A stretch of DNA of 45,168 nucleotides from a virus (IMGVR_UViG_3300046167_000916:1-45168), one strand, 5' to 3'; positions 1 through 8,739 are shown, counted from the stretch's first letter. Made by a program: numbers and translations. The notes: a model not told the origin generated them from the sequence alone.

Positions 1-12
1 GGTACGCGCGAG
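1..12 (+). repeat. 12-bp direct repeat, left copy
   Basis: GGTACGCGCGAG occupies the first 12 bases of the window and recurs exactly at 35668-35679, where phage-like sequence gives way to algal sequence. The placement at both edges of the phage segment suggests a terminal repeat or an assembly overlap. Sequence after the two copies differs (gcacgtttg versus acgaactgt). Confidence 0.6.
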
Positions 13-75
13 GCACGTTTGTTTTTTAGCGATAGAACTGTATATATGGAGGTGTCTGCGAAAGGATAGCACAAA

Positions 76-549
76 ATGTCTAGCGTGTCAGAATTAGCTG
101 CGCATCTTCAAACAAGCACGAAAACCGTGCATGATATGATAAATAAGGGGATTATCACCAAGCAAGAGCGAGGAAAGTACGACATTGACCTGGCTCGCAA
201 GGAATACATCCTGCATGTCCGCGAAATAGCCGCTGGCCGAGCGAAGGTTGGTGATCTTGACCTGCAAGAAGAGCGAGCGCGGCTGGCGAAAGAGCAAGCT
301 GACTCCAAGGAAATGGAAAATGCTGTAGAGCGCGGCGATCTTGTGTATATTGAAAATGTAGCTAAACAGTTTGAGTTGCAGCTAACGAAGGTCCGAACCA
401 AGTTGTTGGCTGTCCCGACGAAGGTTGCACCTGAAGCTCATATTGCTGCGACGGTCAAAGAGGTCCAGAGCTTGATTGAGGCTGAAATAGTAGAGGCACT
501 GAATGAATTGGTCGGATACGACAAAGAAGCAGCAATCGAAGAAACTTGA
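76..549 (+). CDS. Terminase small subunit (TerS, Nu1-like)
   Basis: The 157-residue product is predicted to recognise the packaging site and bring DNA to the large terminase. The first 30 residues form a helix-turn-helix of the Nu1/MerR-like kind (SELAAHLQTSTKTVHDMINKG), followed by a long charged helical region rich in Glu, Arg and Lys (about residues 45-110) suited to oligomerisation. The start is supported by an AAAGGA box 9 to 10 bases upstream. It is the first gene of the morphogenetic run, and its 3' end overlaps the large terminase gene by 47 bases, implying coupled translation. Call rests on the fold-like N-terminus and on position directly before TerL. Confidence 0.85.
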   Translation: MSSVSELAAHLQTSTKTVHDMINKGIITKQERGKYDIDLARKEYILHVREIAAGRAKVGDLDLQEERARLAKEQADSKEMENAVERGDLVYIENVAKQFELQLTKVRTKLLAVPTKVAPEAHIAATVKEVQSLIEAEIVEALNELVGYDKEAAIEET

Positions 550-2353
550 TTCACGCCTGTCTTCTGCGATCTCAAAGGCGTTAAAGCCGCCTCCAAAGCT
601 GAACGTCAGTCAGTGGGCGGATAATTACCGTCAGCTGTCAAGTGAAAGCTCTGCGGAGGCTGGTCGCTGGACAACATCGAGGGCTGAATATCAGCGCGGA
701 ATGATGGATGCAGTTTCCGATACTGATGTGGAAACAGTTGTCTTGATGACTGGCGCTCAGATCGGCAAGACTGAGCTTATCAATAATGTCGTTGGTTATC
801 ATATACATCAAGACCCGGCTCCAATGCTAGTGGTGCAGCCTACGCTGGAGATGGCGCAAACTTGGTCAAAGGACAGGCTTTCTCCAGCGATCAGGGATAC
901 GCCCGTTCTGTCGGAGAAGATCAAGAATCCGAGGTCGAGAGACAGCGGCAACACAACGCTGCATAAAGTATTCCCTGGCGGACATGTTACTGCCTGTGGC
1001 GCAAACTCGCCCTCCTCACTGGCATCTCGCCCATGTCGGATCATTTTGTGCGATGAGGTTGATCGATACCCGCTGTCCGCTGGGACTGAGGGCGATCCTG
1101 TTTCATTGGCCAAGAAGCGTTCAACTACGTTCTGGAACCGCAAGATCATCATGGTCAGCACGCCAACCGACAAGGGCGCGAGTCGGATCGAGGACGCATA
1201 CGAGGAAAGTGACAAGAGGCGATATTTCGTGCCGTGCCAAGACTGCGGAGAGCATCAAGTCCTCAAGTGGTCGAATGTGAAGTGGTCGGAGGGCAAGCCT
1301 GCCTCTGCGGAGTACATTTGCGAGCATTGCGGGAGCTGCTGGAATGATGTGAAGCGTTTTGCGGCTATCAGGTATGGCGAATGGCGTGCAACTGCTGAAG
1401 GCGATGGCAAGACGGCTGGATTCCACCTTTCTGGGCTGTATTCACCTTGGACGCCGATGGAGGACACGGTTCGAGACTTTCTGGCGTCGAAGAAAGACCC
1501 AATGAGGCTGAAAACTTGGGTTAATACGTTTTTGGGCGAGACCTGGGAAGAGCAAGGCGACAGGATTGACGAGTTTGACTTGATGGACCGCCGCGAGGAC
1601 TGGGGTGATGAGTTGCCAGCGGATGTCTTGATGATGACCGCTGGTATCGACGTTCAGGATGATCGCTTGGAGATCGAGGTCGTTGGCTGGGGGAGGGGCG
1701 AAGAAAGCTGGTCAATCTCATATGATACGCTGTACGGAGATCCATCCACCTCTGAATTGTGGATACGTTTGGACAGCTTGCTTCAAAAGACGTTCACGCA
1801 TCCGCTCCACGGTGAGATGGTTATCAGATCGTCCTGCATTGACTCTGGTGGTCATTACACTCAGCAGGTTTACAATTATGCTCGGCAGAGGGCGGGTCGC
1901 AGGGTTTTTGCGATTAAGGGTGTCGGCGGTGAGGGTAAGCCCATCATTGGTCGCCCAAGTAAGAATAATATCGGAAAGATCAACCTTTTTCCTGTAGGGA
2001 CTGACACTGCGAAGGAATTAGTGTATGCTCGGCTCAAGATGACGGATGAAGGTGACGGCTACTGCCACTTCCCAGAAGATCGAAATGCGGAGTATTTTCG
2101 CATGTTGACCGCTGAGAAGAAGGTCACGAAGTATTTTAAGGGTCGCCCAAAACGTGAGTGGGTTAAGATCAGGCAAAGGAATGAAGCCTTGGATTGTAGA
2201 GTTTACGCTACCGCCGCATTGGCCGTGTTGAACCTAAATATTGAGGCAGTTTACAAGCAGGCACAAAATAGGTTATTATCCGACGAAACTTCACGTCCGT
2301 CTAGGGGTCCGAGAATGCCTAAACGTAGCGGCTTTGTGCATGGGTACAAGTAA
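503..2353 (+). CDS. Terminase large subunit, GpA family
   Basis: This 616-residue motor ATPase and nuclease packages the phage DNA into proheads. The ATPase half shows a Walker A-like loop GAQIGKTE (residues 84-91) and a Walker B segment with C-D-E (183-185). A zinc-ribbon-like pair, CQDCG near 245 and CEHCG near 273, sits in the middle. The nuclease half begins near residue 375 with AGIDVQDDRLEIE, whose Asp is typical of the RNase H-like metal site, and includes the conserved IDSGGHYT segment near 445. Length and order match lambda gpA-type terminases. It overlaps TerS upstream, and its stop TAA shares a base with the next ATG. Confidence 0.95.
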   Translation: MNWSDTTKKQQSKKLDSRLSSAISKALKPPPKLNVSQWADNYRQLSSESSAEAGRWTTSRAEYQRGMMDAVSDTDVETVVLMTGAQIGKTELINNVVGYHIHQDPAPMLVVQPTLEMAQTWSKDRLSPAIRDTPVLSEKIKNPRSRDSGNTTLHKVFPGGHVTACGANSPSSLASRPCRIILCDEVDRYPLSAGTEGDPVSLAKKRSTTFWNRKIIMVSTPTDKGASRIEDAYEESDKRRYFVPCQDCGEHQVLKWSNVKWSEGKPASAEYICEHCGSCWNDVKRFAAIRYGEWRATAEGDGKTAGFHLSGLYSPWTPMEDTVRDFLASKKDPMRLKTWVNTFLGETWEEQGDRIDEFDLMDRREDWGDELPADVLMMTAGIDVQDDRLEIEVVGWGRGEESWSISYDTLYGDPSTSELWIRLDSLLQKTFTHPLHGEMVIRSSCIDSGGHYTQQVYNYARQRAGRRVFAIKGVGGEGKPIIGRPSKNNIGKINLFPVGTDTAKELVYARLKMTDEGDGYCHFPEDRNAEYFRMLTAEKKVTKYFKGRPKREWVKIRQRNEALDCRVYATAALAVLNLNIEAVYKQAQNRLLSDETSRPSRGPRMPKRSGFVHGYK

Positions 2354-2940
2354 TGGCAAATCTTTTTGACTCCACTAATGCTCCTGAAGGCGAACCATTC
2401 GAAATAGTGGTTGGCGACTTTTTGCAATGGAAGCGCAGCGACCTTGTGGCTGATTACCCTGCCGCCACTCACTCTGCTGAGTATGTGGCCAGGGTTACTG
2501 CCGGTGGAAGCAGCGAGATCAAGCTGGCTGGAGTTGGTAGCGCAGATTATTATCTATTTACTGTTGATAGCGCCACTTCTGCTGACTTCGATGCTGGATT
2601 CTACCATTGGCAGCTTGAAGTCACTGAGACTTCCAGTGGAAATCGCATCGTTGTCCAGCGCGGTGAGTTTAAGGCTGTTGTTGACCTTGACGTAAACGGC
2701 ACTGATCCTCGGACGCACTCTGAGATCATGCTGGATAAGATTGAAACCATTCTTGAAGGCAAAGCTGACAGCGATGTTTCTAATTATAGCATTGCTGGTC
2801 GCTCTCTCACAAAGATGACTTTTGATGAGCTTATGGTCGCGCGAGACAGGTATCGTCAGGAGGTCTTGGCTTATCGTCGGAAGCTGAGAATAGAGAGCGG
2901 CAAAGCCAGCGGCACAACTGTAAAGGTTAGATTTAGCTAA
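2353..2940 (+). CDS. Head-tail connector-region protein with gpW-like C-terminus
   Basis: The 195-residue protein lies between TerL and portal, where lambda-like phages encode gpW. Residues 1-115 look like a beta-rich domain (FEIVVGDFLQWKRSDL and HWQLEVTE segments) of unrecognised type. The C-terminal part, from about residue 125, has the pattern common in gpW-like proteins of many phages: MLDKIETILEGKA, then YSIAGRSLTKMTFDEL, then a basic helix. A role in joining head and tail or stabilising packaged DNA is inferred from this and from position. The N-terminal half seems to be an added domain, since classic gpW is only about 70 residues. Start and stop codons overlap both neighbours. Confidence 0.6.
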   Translation: MANLFDSTNAPEGEPFEIVVGDFLQWKRSDLVADYPAATHSAEYVARVTAGGSSEIKLAGVGSADYYLFTVDSATSADFDAGFYHWQLEVTETSSGNRIVVQRGEFKAVVDLDVNGTDPRTHSEIMLDKIETILEGKADSDVSNYSIAGRSLTKMTFDELMVARDRYRQEVLAYRRKLRIESGKASGTTVKVRFS

Positions 2941-4415
2941 TGGGCATTTTGGACATCTTCAGTCGGTCTAAGAAGCCGCAAAACCGCAGAAACTATGCAG
3001 CCGCCAGCAAAGGGCGGCTTTTCGCTGACTTCAACGCAAGCAATCGTAGTGCTGACAGTGAGATATATCCTGTCCTGCGTGACTTGCGGAACCGCTCCCG
3101 TGATCTTGAGCGTAACAACGAATACATGCGTAGGTATTTGCAGCTTTTGCGCACAAATGTCGTTGGTGAGGCTGGGATACGCCTACAGATGAAGGCTCGC
3201 AATCCCGACGGCGGGATGGACATGGGCGGCAACAACATTGTTGAGAATGCTTGGGCTGAGTTCTGCCGTTATGGTGGCCCTACGGTTGACGGCCAGATGT
3301 CCATGATTGACTTGCTCAATCACGTTATCACTGGCGTTGCTCGTGATGGCGAAGTGTTCTTGATGAAGGTTCGTGCGAACTATTTGCGTCAGGGGTATGC
3401 TTTGCAGCTCATTGAGCCTGACATGATTGACGAGGATCATAACGAGCGAGTTCGTGGCGGCAATCCGATCCGCATGGGCATTGAGATTGATGAATCAACC
3501 CGTCGCCCTGTAGCTTATCATGTTTTGACGGCCCACCCTGGCGATTACGATTACACTACACTGGCTAACGGTAAGAAGCGCACTCGCATTCCTGCTGAGA
3601 AGATGATGCACATTTACCGTCCAGATCGTGCGGATCAGACACGAGGGGTGCCTTGGTCAGTTTCCGCTATAGCTTCTCTCAAGATGCTCCACGGTTATCG
3701 TGAGGCTGAATTGGTCGCTGCCCGTGTCGGCGCTGCGAAGATGGGCTTCTTTACGTCCCCTGCGGGCGACGGCTTTACGGCTGACGGCTATGAAGATGAT
3801 GTGACGCCGATCTATGATGCAGAGGCGGGTACGTTCCACCAGCTTCCGGCTGGCGTTGATTTCACTGCGTTTGATCCTACCCACCCTAATTCAGCTTTTG
3901 CTGACTTTGAGAAGGCTGTCTTGCGCGGTATCGCGGGCGGTTTGGGTATCAGTTACACGTCACTGGCCAATGACCTGGAGGGTACGTCATATTCGTCAAT
4001 CCGCCAGGGTGCGCTTGAGGAACGTGATTTCTACCGCACATTACATCGGTTTATGATCGACCACTTCATTGATCCTCTGTTCCGCGAATGGCTCGAGCAT
4101 GTTATGGGCTTTGGCGTTATTCCGATCTCAGGCACCAATAAGGTGTCCAAGTTCAGCGCAGGCATATCTTGGCGTGCGAGAGGCTTCCAGTGGGTTGATC
4201 CTCTGAAGGAGATCAACGCGGCAGTTGTCGGCTTACAGAACGGCATCTTGAGCCACACTGACATTGCCGCCAACTATGGCCGTGATGCTGAAGAGACATT
4301 TGCGCAGATACAGCGTGATAAAGAGATGGCTGATGCTTTCAACTTGAATATGGCTTATGAGCCGTTTGGTGATAAGCAGCCAGTTCCAGCGGAGGTTGAA
4401 GTCAATGACGAATAA
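2940..4415 (+). CDS. Portal protein, lambda family
   Basis: The 491-residue protein is the dodecameric portal through which DNA enters and leaves the capsid. The conserved segment with ERNNEYMRRYLQLLRTNVVG, then the W-x-x-F-C stretch and the RDGEVFLMK region, are typical of the lambda-family portal (gpB type). Further family-like parts are the AEKMMHIYRPDRADQTRGVPW segment and the C-terminal NYGRDAEETFAQIQRDKE helix. Length is normal for the family. The ATG overlaps the TAA of the previous gene by one base, and the 3' end overlaps the start of the protease-capsid gene by 11 bases, so the packaging-portal-capsid genes appear translationally coupled. Confidence 0.95.
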   Translation: MGILDIFSRSKKPQNRRNYAAASKGRLFADFNASNRSADSEIYPVLRDLRNRSRDLERNNEYMRRYLQLLRTNVVGEAGIRLQMKARNPDGGMDMGGNNIVENAWAEFCRYGGPTVDGQMSMIDLLNHVITGVARDGEVFLMKVRANYLRQGYALQLIEPDMIDEDHNERVRGGNPIRMGIEIDESTRRPVAYHVLTAHPGDYDYTTLANGKKRTRIPAEKMMHIYRPDRADQTRGVPWSVSAIASLKMLHGYREAELVAARVGAAKMGFFTSPAGDGFTADGYEDDVTPIYDAEAGTFHQLPAGVDFTAFDPTHPNSAFADFEKAVLRGIAGGLGISYTSLANDLEGTSYSSIRQGALEERDFYRTLHRFMIDHFIDPLFREWLEHVMGFGVIPISGTNKVSKFSAGISWRARGFQWVDPLKEINAAVVGLQNGILSHTDIAANYGRDAEETFAQIQRDKEMADAFNLNMAYEPFGDKQPVPAEVEVNDE

Positions 4416-6843
4416 ACCAACCAGCGGAATGGTATCTGAGGCGAAGAAGGGCTTGGATTGGCGCAGCGAATATGGCCGTGGCGGTACTGAGGTTGGGATT
4501 GCGCGAGCGCGTGATATTTCCAACGGCAAGAACTTGTCTGACGATACGGTTAAGCGGATGTATTCTTTTTTCAGCCGACATGAGGTTGATAAGAAGGCCG
4601 AGGGGTTCCGTCCTGGCGAGGATGGCTATCCATCAAACGGGCGCATAGCCTGGGCGCTCTGGGGCGGCGATGCTGGCTTCAGTTGGTCGCGCAAATTAGC
4701 TGATAGAATGGAAAAGGAACGCTCTATGGAAAATGTCGGAAATTCTGATATAATGCCCGAAAATACCGAGGGCGAAGTTATGGTTGATGAAGTTGAAGTG
4801 CGAGCCGAGCCTGATGGCTTGAGTGTTGGCGATTATGTTGAGTGGGACAGCTCCGGCGGCTCTGCTTACGGTCAAGTTAAGCGTATTGAGCGTGATGGCC
4901 AGATTGATGTGCCTGACTCTGACTTTACCATTAACGGTGATGCGGAAGATCCAGCCGCTTTGATCGAGGTCTACCGCGAAGGCGAAGACGGTTACGAGGC
5001 TTCCGGCACAATGGTCGGACATCGCTTTAGCACATTGACCAAAACGTCCGAGCGTTCTGCGCCTGAGGTTGAAGAGCGTTTCAACCGTGAGAGCATGGAA
5101 ACCCGTGCTATGGATGGTGGCGCCGATGTCATCGACGTTGATGCCCGCCGCGTTAAGATTGCTGTTTCCTCTGAGGAGCCAGTCGAACGCGGCTATGGAA
5201 ATGAAGTTTTAGATCACTCTGAGCGCAGCATTGACCTGTCGTTCTTGAATAGTGGTCGCGCCCCTTTGCTGCTGGATCACGATCCTCGCCAGCAGATTGG
5301 CGTTGTGGAATCAGTCACATTGGATGGCTCGGCGCGTAGATTGCGTGCGACGGTTCGTTTTGGAAAGAACGGACTTGCCAAAGATGTGTTTGATGATGTT
5401 TCTGACGGTATTCGCAGCAACATCTCAGTTGGCTATCAAGTCAACAAATTGGAACAAGATGGCAAGGGTAGCTACCGGGCTGTCGATTGGCTTCCAATGG
5501 AAGTTTCTGTTGTATCTATCCCCGCTGACAGGACAGTCGGCGTTGGCCGGAGCGCAGATGACGACCTTCAACACCGTACACCTAACCCAACCCCTCAAAA
5601 GGAGGCTACTATGTCCGATATTGACATTGAAGCGGTGAAGGCCGAAGCTGTTCGCGCCGCCGCAAAAGACCATGCCGAAATCTATGCTCTTGGTGGCAAG
5701 CACCAGCAGCGTGATATGGCTGAAAAAGCCGTTGCAGAAGGCCGCACATTGGCCGAGTTCCGCGGCGAGCTTTTGAACGTAATCGGCAACAAGCCGCTGG
5801 ACAACACTGAAATCGGTCTTGCACCGAAAGAAGTTCGCCAGTTCTCTTTGCTGAAAGCGATCCGCGCTCACGCCAACCCAACTGATCGTGCTGCACAGCA
5901 AGCTGCCGCTTTCGAACTTGAGGCATCTGCCGCAGCTTCTGAAGCCTATGGCCGCGAAGCCCAAGGCATCATGATCCCGAATGAAGTTCTTCGTTCATGG
6001 GCTGTTCGTGACCTGAACACCACAGATGACGCTGCTGTAATTGCAGATGACTTCCGTGGCGGTTCTTTCATCGACGTTCTGCGCAACCAATCTTCGGTTA
6101 TGCAGGCTGGCGCTACAATGTTGTCTGGTTTGTCCGGCAACGTGAAGATCCCAAAGAAAACTGCGGCATCGTCTGCTTCTTGGATCTCCACTGAAGGTGG
6201 CGCTGCTTCTGAGAGCGAGCCAACTTTGGGCCAAGTCACAATGGCACCAAAGACACTCGGCGCGTTCACAGACATCACACGTTTGATGATGATGCAGTCC
6301 AGCCTGGACATTGAAGCTCTTGTGCGTAACGACTTGTCCACAGCGATTGCTCTCGCAATTGACTTGGGCGCGTTGGCAGGCTCGGGTTCGTCTGGTCAGC
6401 CAACAGGTGTGAAAAACACATCTGGCATCAACGCTCCGACCAACTTTGCTGCTGCGAACCCAACCTTCGCAGAAGTTGTTGCGATGGAAACTGCGGTTGC
6501 AGAAGACAATGCTTTGTCCGGCAACTTGGCATACATCGCCCCAGCAGGCATGTATGGCGCTCTGAAAACAACTGCAAAAGACGCTGGTTCAGGCCAGTTC
6601 GTAGTTGGCCCAGACGGCAACATGAATGGTTACAACACCATCGTGTCCAACCAAGTCACAGCAGGCGATCTGTACTTCGGCAACTTTGCTGACTTGCTGA
6701 TCGGCATGTACGGCGGCTTGGACATTGTTGTTGATCCATACACCAGCAGCACAAGCGGCACTGTACGCATCGTTGCACTGCAAACATGCGATGTGGCTGT
6801 ACGTCACGCTGTATCGTTTGCGTTTAACAACGACGGCGCATAA
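4405..6843 (+). CDS. Prohead protease-major capsid fusion with TUDOR-like domain
   Basis: From the ATG at 4405 (GGAGG box 9 bases upstream; the open frame extends back to 4357 but lacks such a box) the product is 812 residues. In order: a conserved phage region with KKGLDWRSEYGRGGTEVG and GRIAWALWGGDAG (1-105); a region like the hypervirulence-associated TUDOR domain (VGDYVEWDSSGG, about 135-215); an HK97-type S78/U35 protease with predicted catalytic His292 (LLDHD), Ser341 (SNISVGY) and Glu366 (MEVSVVSIP); and an HK97-fold major capsid protein (403-812). Fusions of protease and capsid are known in some phages; the protease probably cuts itself off. An internal start at 5611 may give separate capsid protein. 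Confidence 0.92.
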   Translation: MTNKPTSGMVSEAKKGLDWRSEYGRGGTEVGIARARDISNGKNLSDDTVKRMYSFFSRHEVDKKAEGFRPGEDGYPSNGRIAWALWGGDAGFSWSRKLADRMEKERSMENVGNSDIMPENTEGEVMVDEVEVRAEPDGLSVGDYVEWDSSGGSAYGQVKRIERDGQIDVPDSDFTINGDAEDPAALIEVYREGEDGYEASGTMVGHRFSTLTKTSERSAPEVEERFNRESMETRAMDGGADVIDVDARRVKIAVSSEEPVERGYGNEVLDHSERSIDLSFLNSGRAPLLLDHDPRQQIGVVESVTLDGSARRLRATVRFGKNGLAKDVFDDVSDGIRSNISVGYQVNKLEQDGKGSYRAVDWLPMEVSVVSIPADRTVGVGRSADDDLQHRTPNPTPQKEATMSDIDIEAVKAEAVRAAAKDHAEIYALGGKHQQRDMAEKAVAEGRTLAEFRGELLNVIGNKPLDNTEIGLAPKEVRQFSLLKAIRAHANPTDRAAQQAAAFELEASAAASEAYGREAQGIMIPNEVLRSWAVRDLNTTDDAAVIADDFRGGSFIDVLRNQSSVMQAGATMLSGLSGNVKIPKKTAASSASWISTEGGAASESEPTLGQVTMAPKTLGAFTDITRLMMMQSSLDIEALVRNDLSTAIALAIDLGALAGSGSSGQPTGVKNTSGINAPTNFAAANPTFAEVVAMETAVAEDNALSGNLAYIAPAGMYGALKTTAKDAGSGQFVVGPDGNMNGYNTIVSNQVTAGDLYFGNFADLLIGMYGGLDIVVDPYTSSTSGTVRIVALQTCDVAVRHAVSFAFNNDGA
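5597..5613 (+). promoter_or_regulatory. Internal Shine-Dalgarno and start for stand-alone major capsid protein
   Basis: AAAAGGAGG at 5597-5605 lies five bases before an in-frame ATG at 5611 inside the protease-capsid gene, at the exact boundary between the protease linker (ending TPQKEAT) and the capsid delta-like domain (starting MSDIDIEAV). It is one of the strongest ribosome sites in the window. Translation from here would give a 410-residue capsid protein without the protease, raising capsid relative to protease. This is inferred from the sequence only. Confidence 0.7.
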
Positions 6844-6849
6844 TATAGC

Positions 6850-6873
6850 TGGTGGGGGCTTCGGCCCCCACCA
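6850..6873 (+). terminator. Hairpin with UUCG loop after the capsid gene
   Basis: A perfect 10-bp stem TGGTGGGGGC / GCCCCCACCA closed by a TTCG tetraloop lies 6 bases after the capsid stop. There is no T-run after it, so it may act as a partial terminator or as an RNA 3'-end stabiliser that leaves capsid mRNA more abundant than downstream mRNA. Confidence 0.6.
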
Positions 6874-6891
6874 ACTTATTAGGAGTTTTCT

Positions 6892-7110
6892 ATGCCATAT
6901 CTAGTCTTGAAATCTTGTGTAATTGATAACTCTCGCTGCAATGCGGGTGACATTTTAAATTTATCTGATGATAATGCTCGCTCCCTGACCGCCATGGGCC
7001 GCGTTGAGTATGTTGATGCTCCGCAGCCTGCGAAGGAAGTTGAGGACCGCTCCGTTGCTCTGCCAAAGAGCAAACCTGCTAAAAAGGTGACTCGGAGATC
7101 AAAGAAATGA
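6892..7110 (+). CDS. Small head-region protein, function unknown
   Basis: The 72-residue product starts MPYLVLKSCVI at an ATG preceded by AGGAG. Its first 45 residues look like a compact domain that recurs in phage head operons (a Cys/Gly-containing segment CNAGDILNLSDDNAR followed by MGRVEY), and its last 20 residues are Lys-rich. It lies between capsid and head-tail joining genes, so a head completion or decoration role is possible, but I do not recognise the family with certainty. Its stop overlaps the next small gene by four bases (ATGA). Confidence 0.6.
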   Translation: MPYLVLKSCVIDNSRCNAGDILNLSDDNARSLTAMGRVEYVDAPQPAKEVEDRSVALPKSKPAKKVTRRSKK

Positions 7111-7274
7111 TGATCTCTTTGCTGAAAAAGGCCGCTTGGGGCGGAAAGAGTCACAAGACTGGCACAAGCCATGACGTATCACCTTCAGTGGCAAGTAAGC
7201 TAATTTCGCGAGGTTACGCCGAAATCTATGTAGAACCAAAGGAAGACAAAGATGGCGCTGCCTCTGACAAGTGA
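7107..7274 (+). CDS. 55-residue protein in the head-tail region, unknown
   Basis: A short open frame of 55 codons starts with ATGATG overlapping the previous stop as ATGA and ends 23 bases inside the next gene. The product begins MMISLLKKAAWGGKSHK and ends with acidic EPKEDKDGAASDK. The tight overlaps on both sides and the continuous coding style support a real gene in this operon. No function can be assigned; the segment SVASKLISRGYAEIY resembles small head-tail adaptor-associated peptides, but that is only a hint. Confidence 0.5.
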   Translation: MMISLLKKAAWGGKSHKTGTSHDVSPSVASKLISRGYAEIYVEPKEDKDGAASDK

Positions 7275-7548
7275 TCTTGCTGCAATCATGGACGTTGATG
7301 ATTTTGCTACTGCTGTCACATATAGCGGCGGCACCATCAATGCTATCTTTGATAACGAGACGATCCCTGTTGATAACGGCGGTTTCATCACTGTTCACCA
7401 AGAGCAGCCTCGCTTGACATGCAGAACCTCTGACTTGCCGTCTATCGGTGAGGGTGAGGTTATGGTAATATCGGGCGTAACATATGTGGTTCGCGCATGG
7501 ATACATGATGGAACTGGTGTAACCGTAGTGCAATTGGAAAAATCATAA
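7252..7548 (+). CDS. Head-tail joining protein, gpFII-like
   Basis: The 98-residue protein has the layout of lambda gpFII-type head-tail joining (stopper) proteins: a segment around INAIFDNETIPVD, then QPRLTCRTSDLPSIGEGEVM, then a strand pair ISGVTYVVRAWIHDGTG. In lambda the matching parts read as IRGVFDDPE, PSLFVRTDEV and LTIGEENFWV. It would sit between portal ring and tail terminator. Position between capsid and tail genes agrees. It starts inside the preceding small gene and its stop overlaps the next ATG by one base (TAATG). Confidence 0.7.
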   Translation: MALPLTSDLAAIMDVDDFATAVTYSGGTINAIFDNETIPVDNGGFITVHQEQPRLTCRTSDLPSIGEGEVMVISGVTYVVRAWIHDGTGVTVVQLEKS

Positions 7549-7991
7549 TGGCCCATGTCCGCCAGCAAATCAGAAGCCAAATGGCAACGCTGCTGACAAG
7601 CGGCGTCGCATTGGTTTCATCTCGCGTATATAATAGCCGTGTGTACCCACTGACAGGGGCTAAATTACCTGCTATAACTGTTTATGCGGGCGCAGAGCAG
7701 TCCGGCCTAATGACTTTGGGCCGGAAAACGCTTATGAGAACGCTGACGGTCAATGTTGACGTTTACGCGTTGGCAACGGCCAATTTGGACAACGATCTTG
7801 ACGCAATTTGCGTTCAGGTTGAAGAGGCCATCGCCGGGGATTACTCTCTGAATGGTCTTGCGAAGAATACAGTGCTTTCGGGTACTGAAATAGATTTCTC
7901 TGGGGAGGCCGAACAGCCTGTTGGTGTCGCCAGATTAAACTTCAGTGTCGAGTATTCCACCGACATTGATGATGTGGAAACGGCCAGATAG
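7548..7991 (+). CDS. Tail terminator (gpU-like minor tail protein)
   Basis: The 147-residue protein matches the size and layout of tail terminators that stop tail-tube growth and dock the tail to the head. Visible hallmarks are the N-terminal RQQIRSQMATLL helix, the SRVYNSRVYPLTGAKLPAITVY strand region and the VNVDVYALATANLDNDLDAICVQVEEAI segment, typical of gpU-like proteins in which a helix with repeated Asp follows a long strand. Immediately followed by the tail tube gene, as expected. I cannot exclude a tail completion role (gpZ-like), but a gpZ-like gene occurs elsewhere at 32643. Confidence 0.75.
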   Translation: MAHVRQQIRSQMATLLTSGVALVSSRVYNSRVYPLTGAKLPAITVYAGAEQSGLMTLGRKTLMRTLTVNVDVYALATANLDNDLDAICVQVEEAIAGDYSLNGLAKNTVLSGTEIDFSGEAEQPVGVARLNFSVEYSTDIDDVETAR

Positions 7992-8001
7992 GAGATTCAC
8001 C

Positions 8002-8391
8002 ATGGCTACGCACGCTGGTAGCGAAGGCACCGTAAAGGTCGGTTCCGACGCGATTGCAGAAATCCGTTCTTTCTCAATTGAGGAAACTGCGGACACACTT
8101 GAAGATACATCCATGGGCGATTCCGCTCGGACGTACAAACCATCACTGACCAGCTTTTCTGGTTCTGTTGATGTATTCTGGGACGAATCTGACACAGCGG
8201 GTCAGGGCGGTCTCACAATCGGTGCAGAGGTAACTCTGAACCTTTACCCTGAAGGCGATACAGCCGGAGATACTTATCTTTCTGGTTCAGCCATCGTGAC
8301 TGGTCGTTCAGTTAGTTCATCATTTGATGGGCTTGTGGAGATGTCAATTTCAGTGCAGGGTAATGGTGCATTAACACAAACAACGGTGTAA
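8002..8391 (+). CDS. Major tail tube protein
   Basis: The start at 8002 is chosen over the upstream in-frame start at 7945 because AGGAG lies 7 bases before it and the preceding gene ends at 7991. The 129-residue product is all beta: MATHAGSEGTVKVGSDAIAEIRSFSIEE, a D-T-x-x-D-T-S-M-G segment, then alternating strands ending in VEMSISVQGNG. This is the pattern of short lambda-like tail tube proteins (TTP family), where a hairpin loop rich in Thr and Asp links tube rings. It sits between terminator and chaperone, the standard order. It should be the most abundant tail protein. Confidence 0.85.
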   Translation: MATHAGSEGTVKVGSDAIAEIRSFSIEETADTLEDTSMGDSARTYKPSLTSFSGSVDVFWDESDTAGQGGLTIGAEVTLNLYPEGDTAGDTYLSGSAIVTGRSVSSSFDGLVEMSISVQGNGALTQTTV

Positions 8392-8394
8392 AAC

Positions 8395-8739
8395 ATGACC
8401 CTAGCAAAACGTATCGCGGCGAAGCGAGCGGAACAGCAGCGTGGTTTCTCTGACGTTGAAGAGTGGGGCGAGGCGGACAATCCGCTTCGCCTTTACTTCA
8501 CCGAGGTCTCCGCAAGAGACATTGAGAAAGTCCAGCGCAAATACCCTAACTTTCTGGCTGAACCCAGCATGAGTGCAATGGTCGAGATGATTATTGTAAA
8601 ATGCGAGGATGAGGCCGGCGAAAAAGCATTCACATTGGAAGACAAGGCGATCCTTCTTGGTGAGCCTGTCAACGTGATTGCGAAGGTCTTTGGTTCTATC
8701 TTTGATACTGATAGCACAGAGGATCATCTAAAAAACTAA
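8395..8739 (+). CDS. Tail assembly chaperone gpG-like
   Basis: The 114-residue product is the short form of the tail assembly chaperone that covers the tape measure protein during tail assembly. It is mostly helical, with an N-terminal basic segment (LAKRIAAKRAEQQRG) and the pattern RLYFTEVSARDIEKVQRKYP common in these proteins. It lies just upstream of the tape measure gene, and its 3' end carries a slippery heptamer that lets a fraction of ribosomes make the longer gpGT form. Start is ATG three bases after the tail tube stop. Confidence 0.85.
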   Translation: MTLAKRIAAKRAEQQRGFSDVEEWGEADNPLRLYFTEVSARDIEKVQRKYPNFLAEPSMSAMVEMIIVKCEDEAGEKAFTLEDKAILLGEPVNVIAKVFGSIFDTDSTEDHLKN

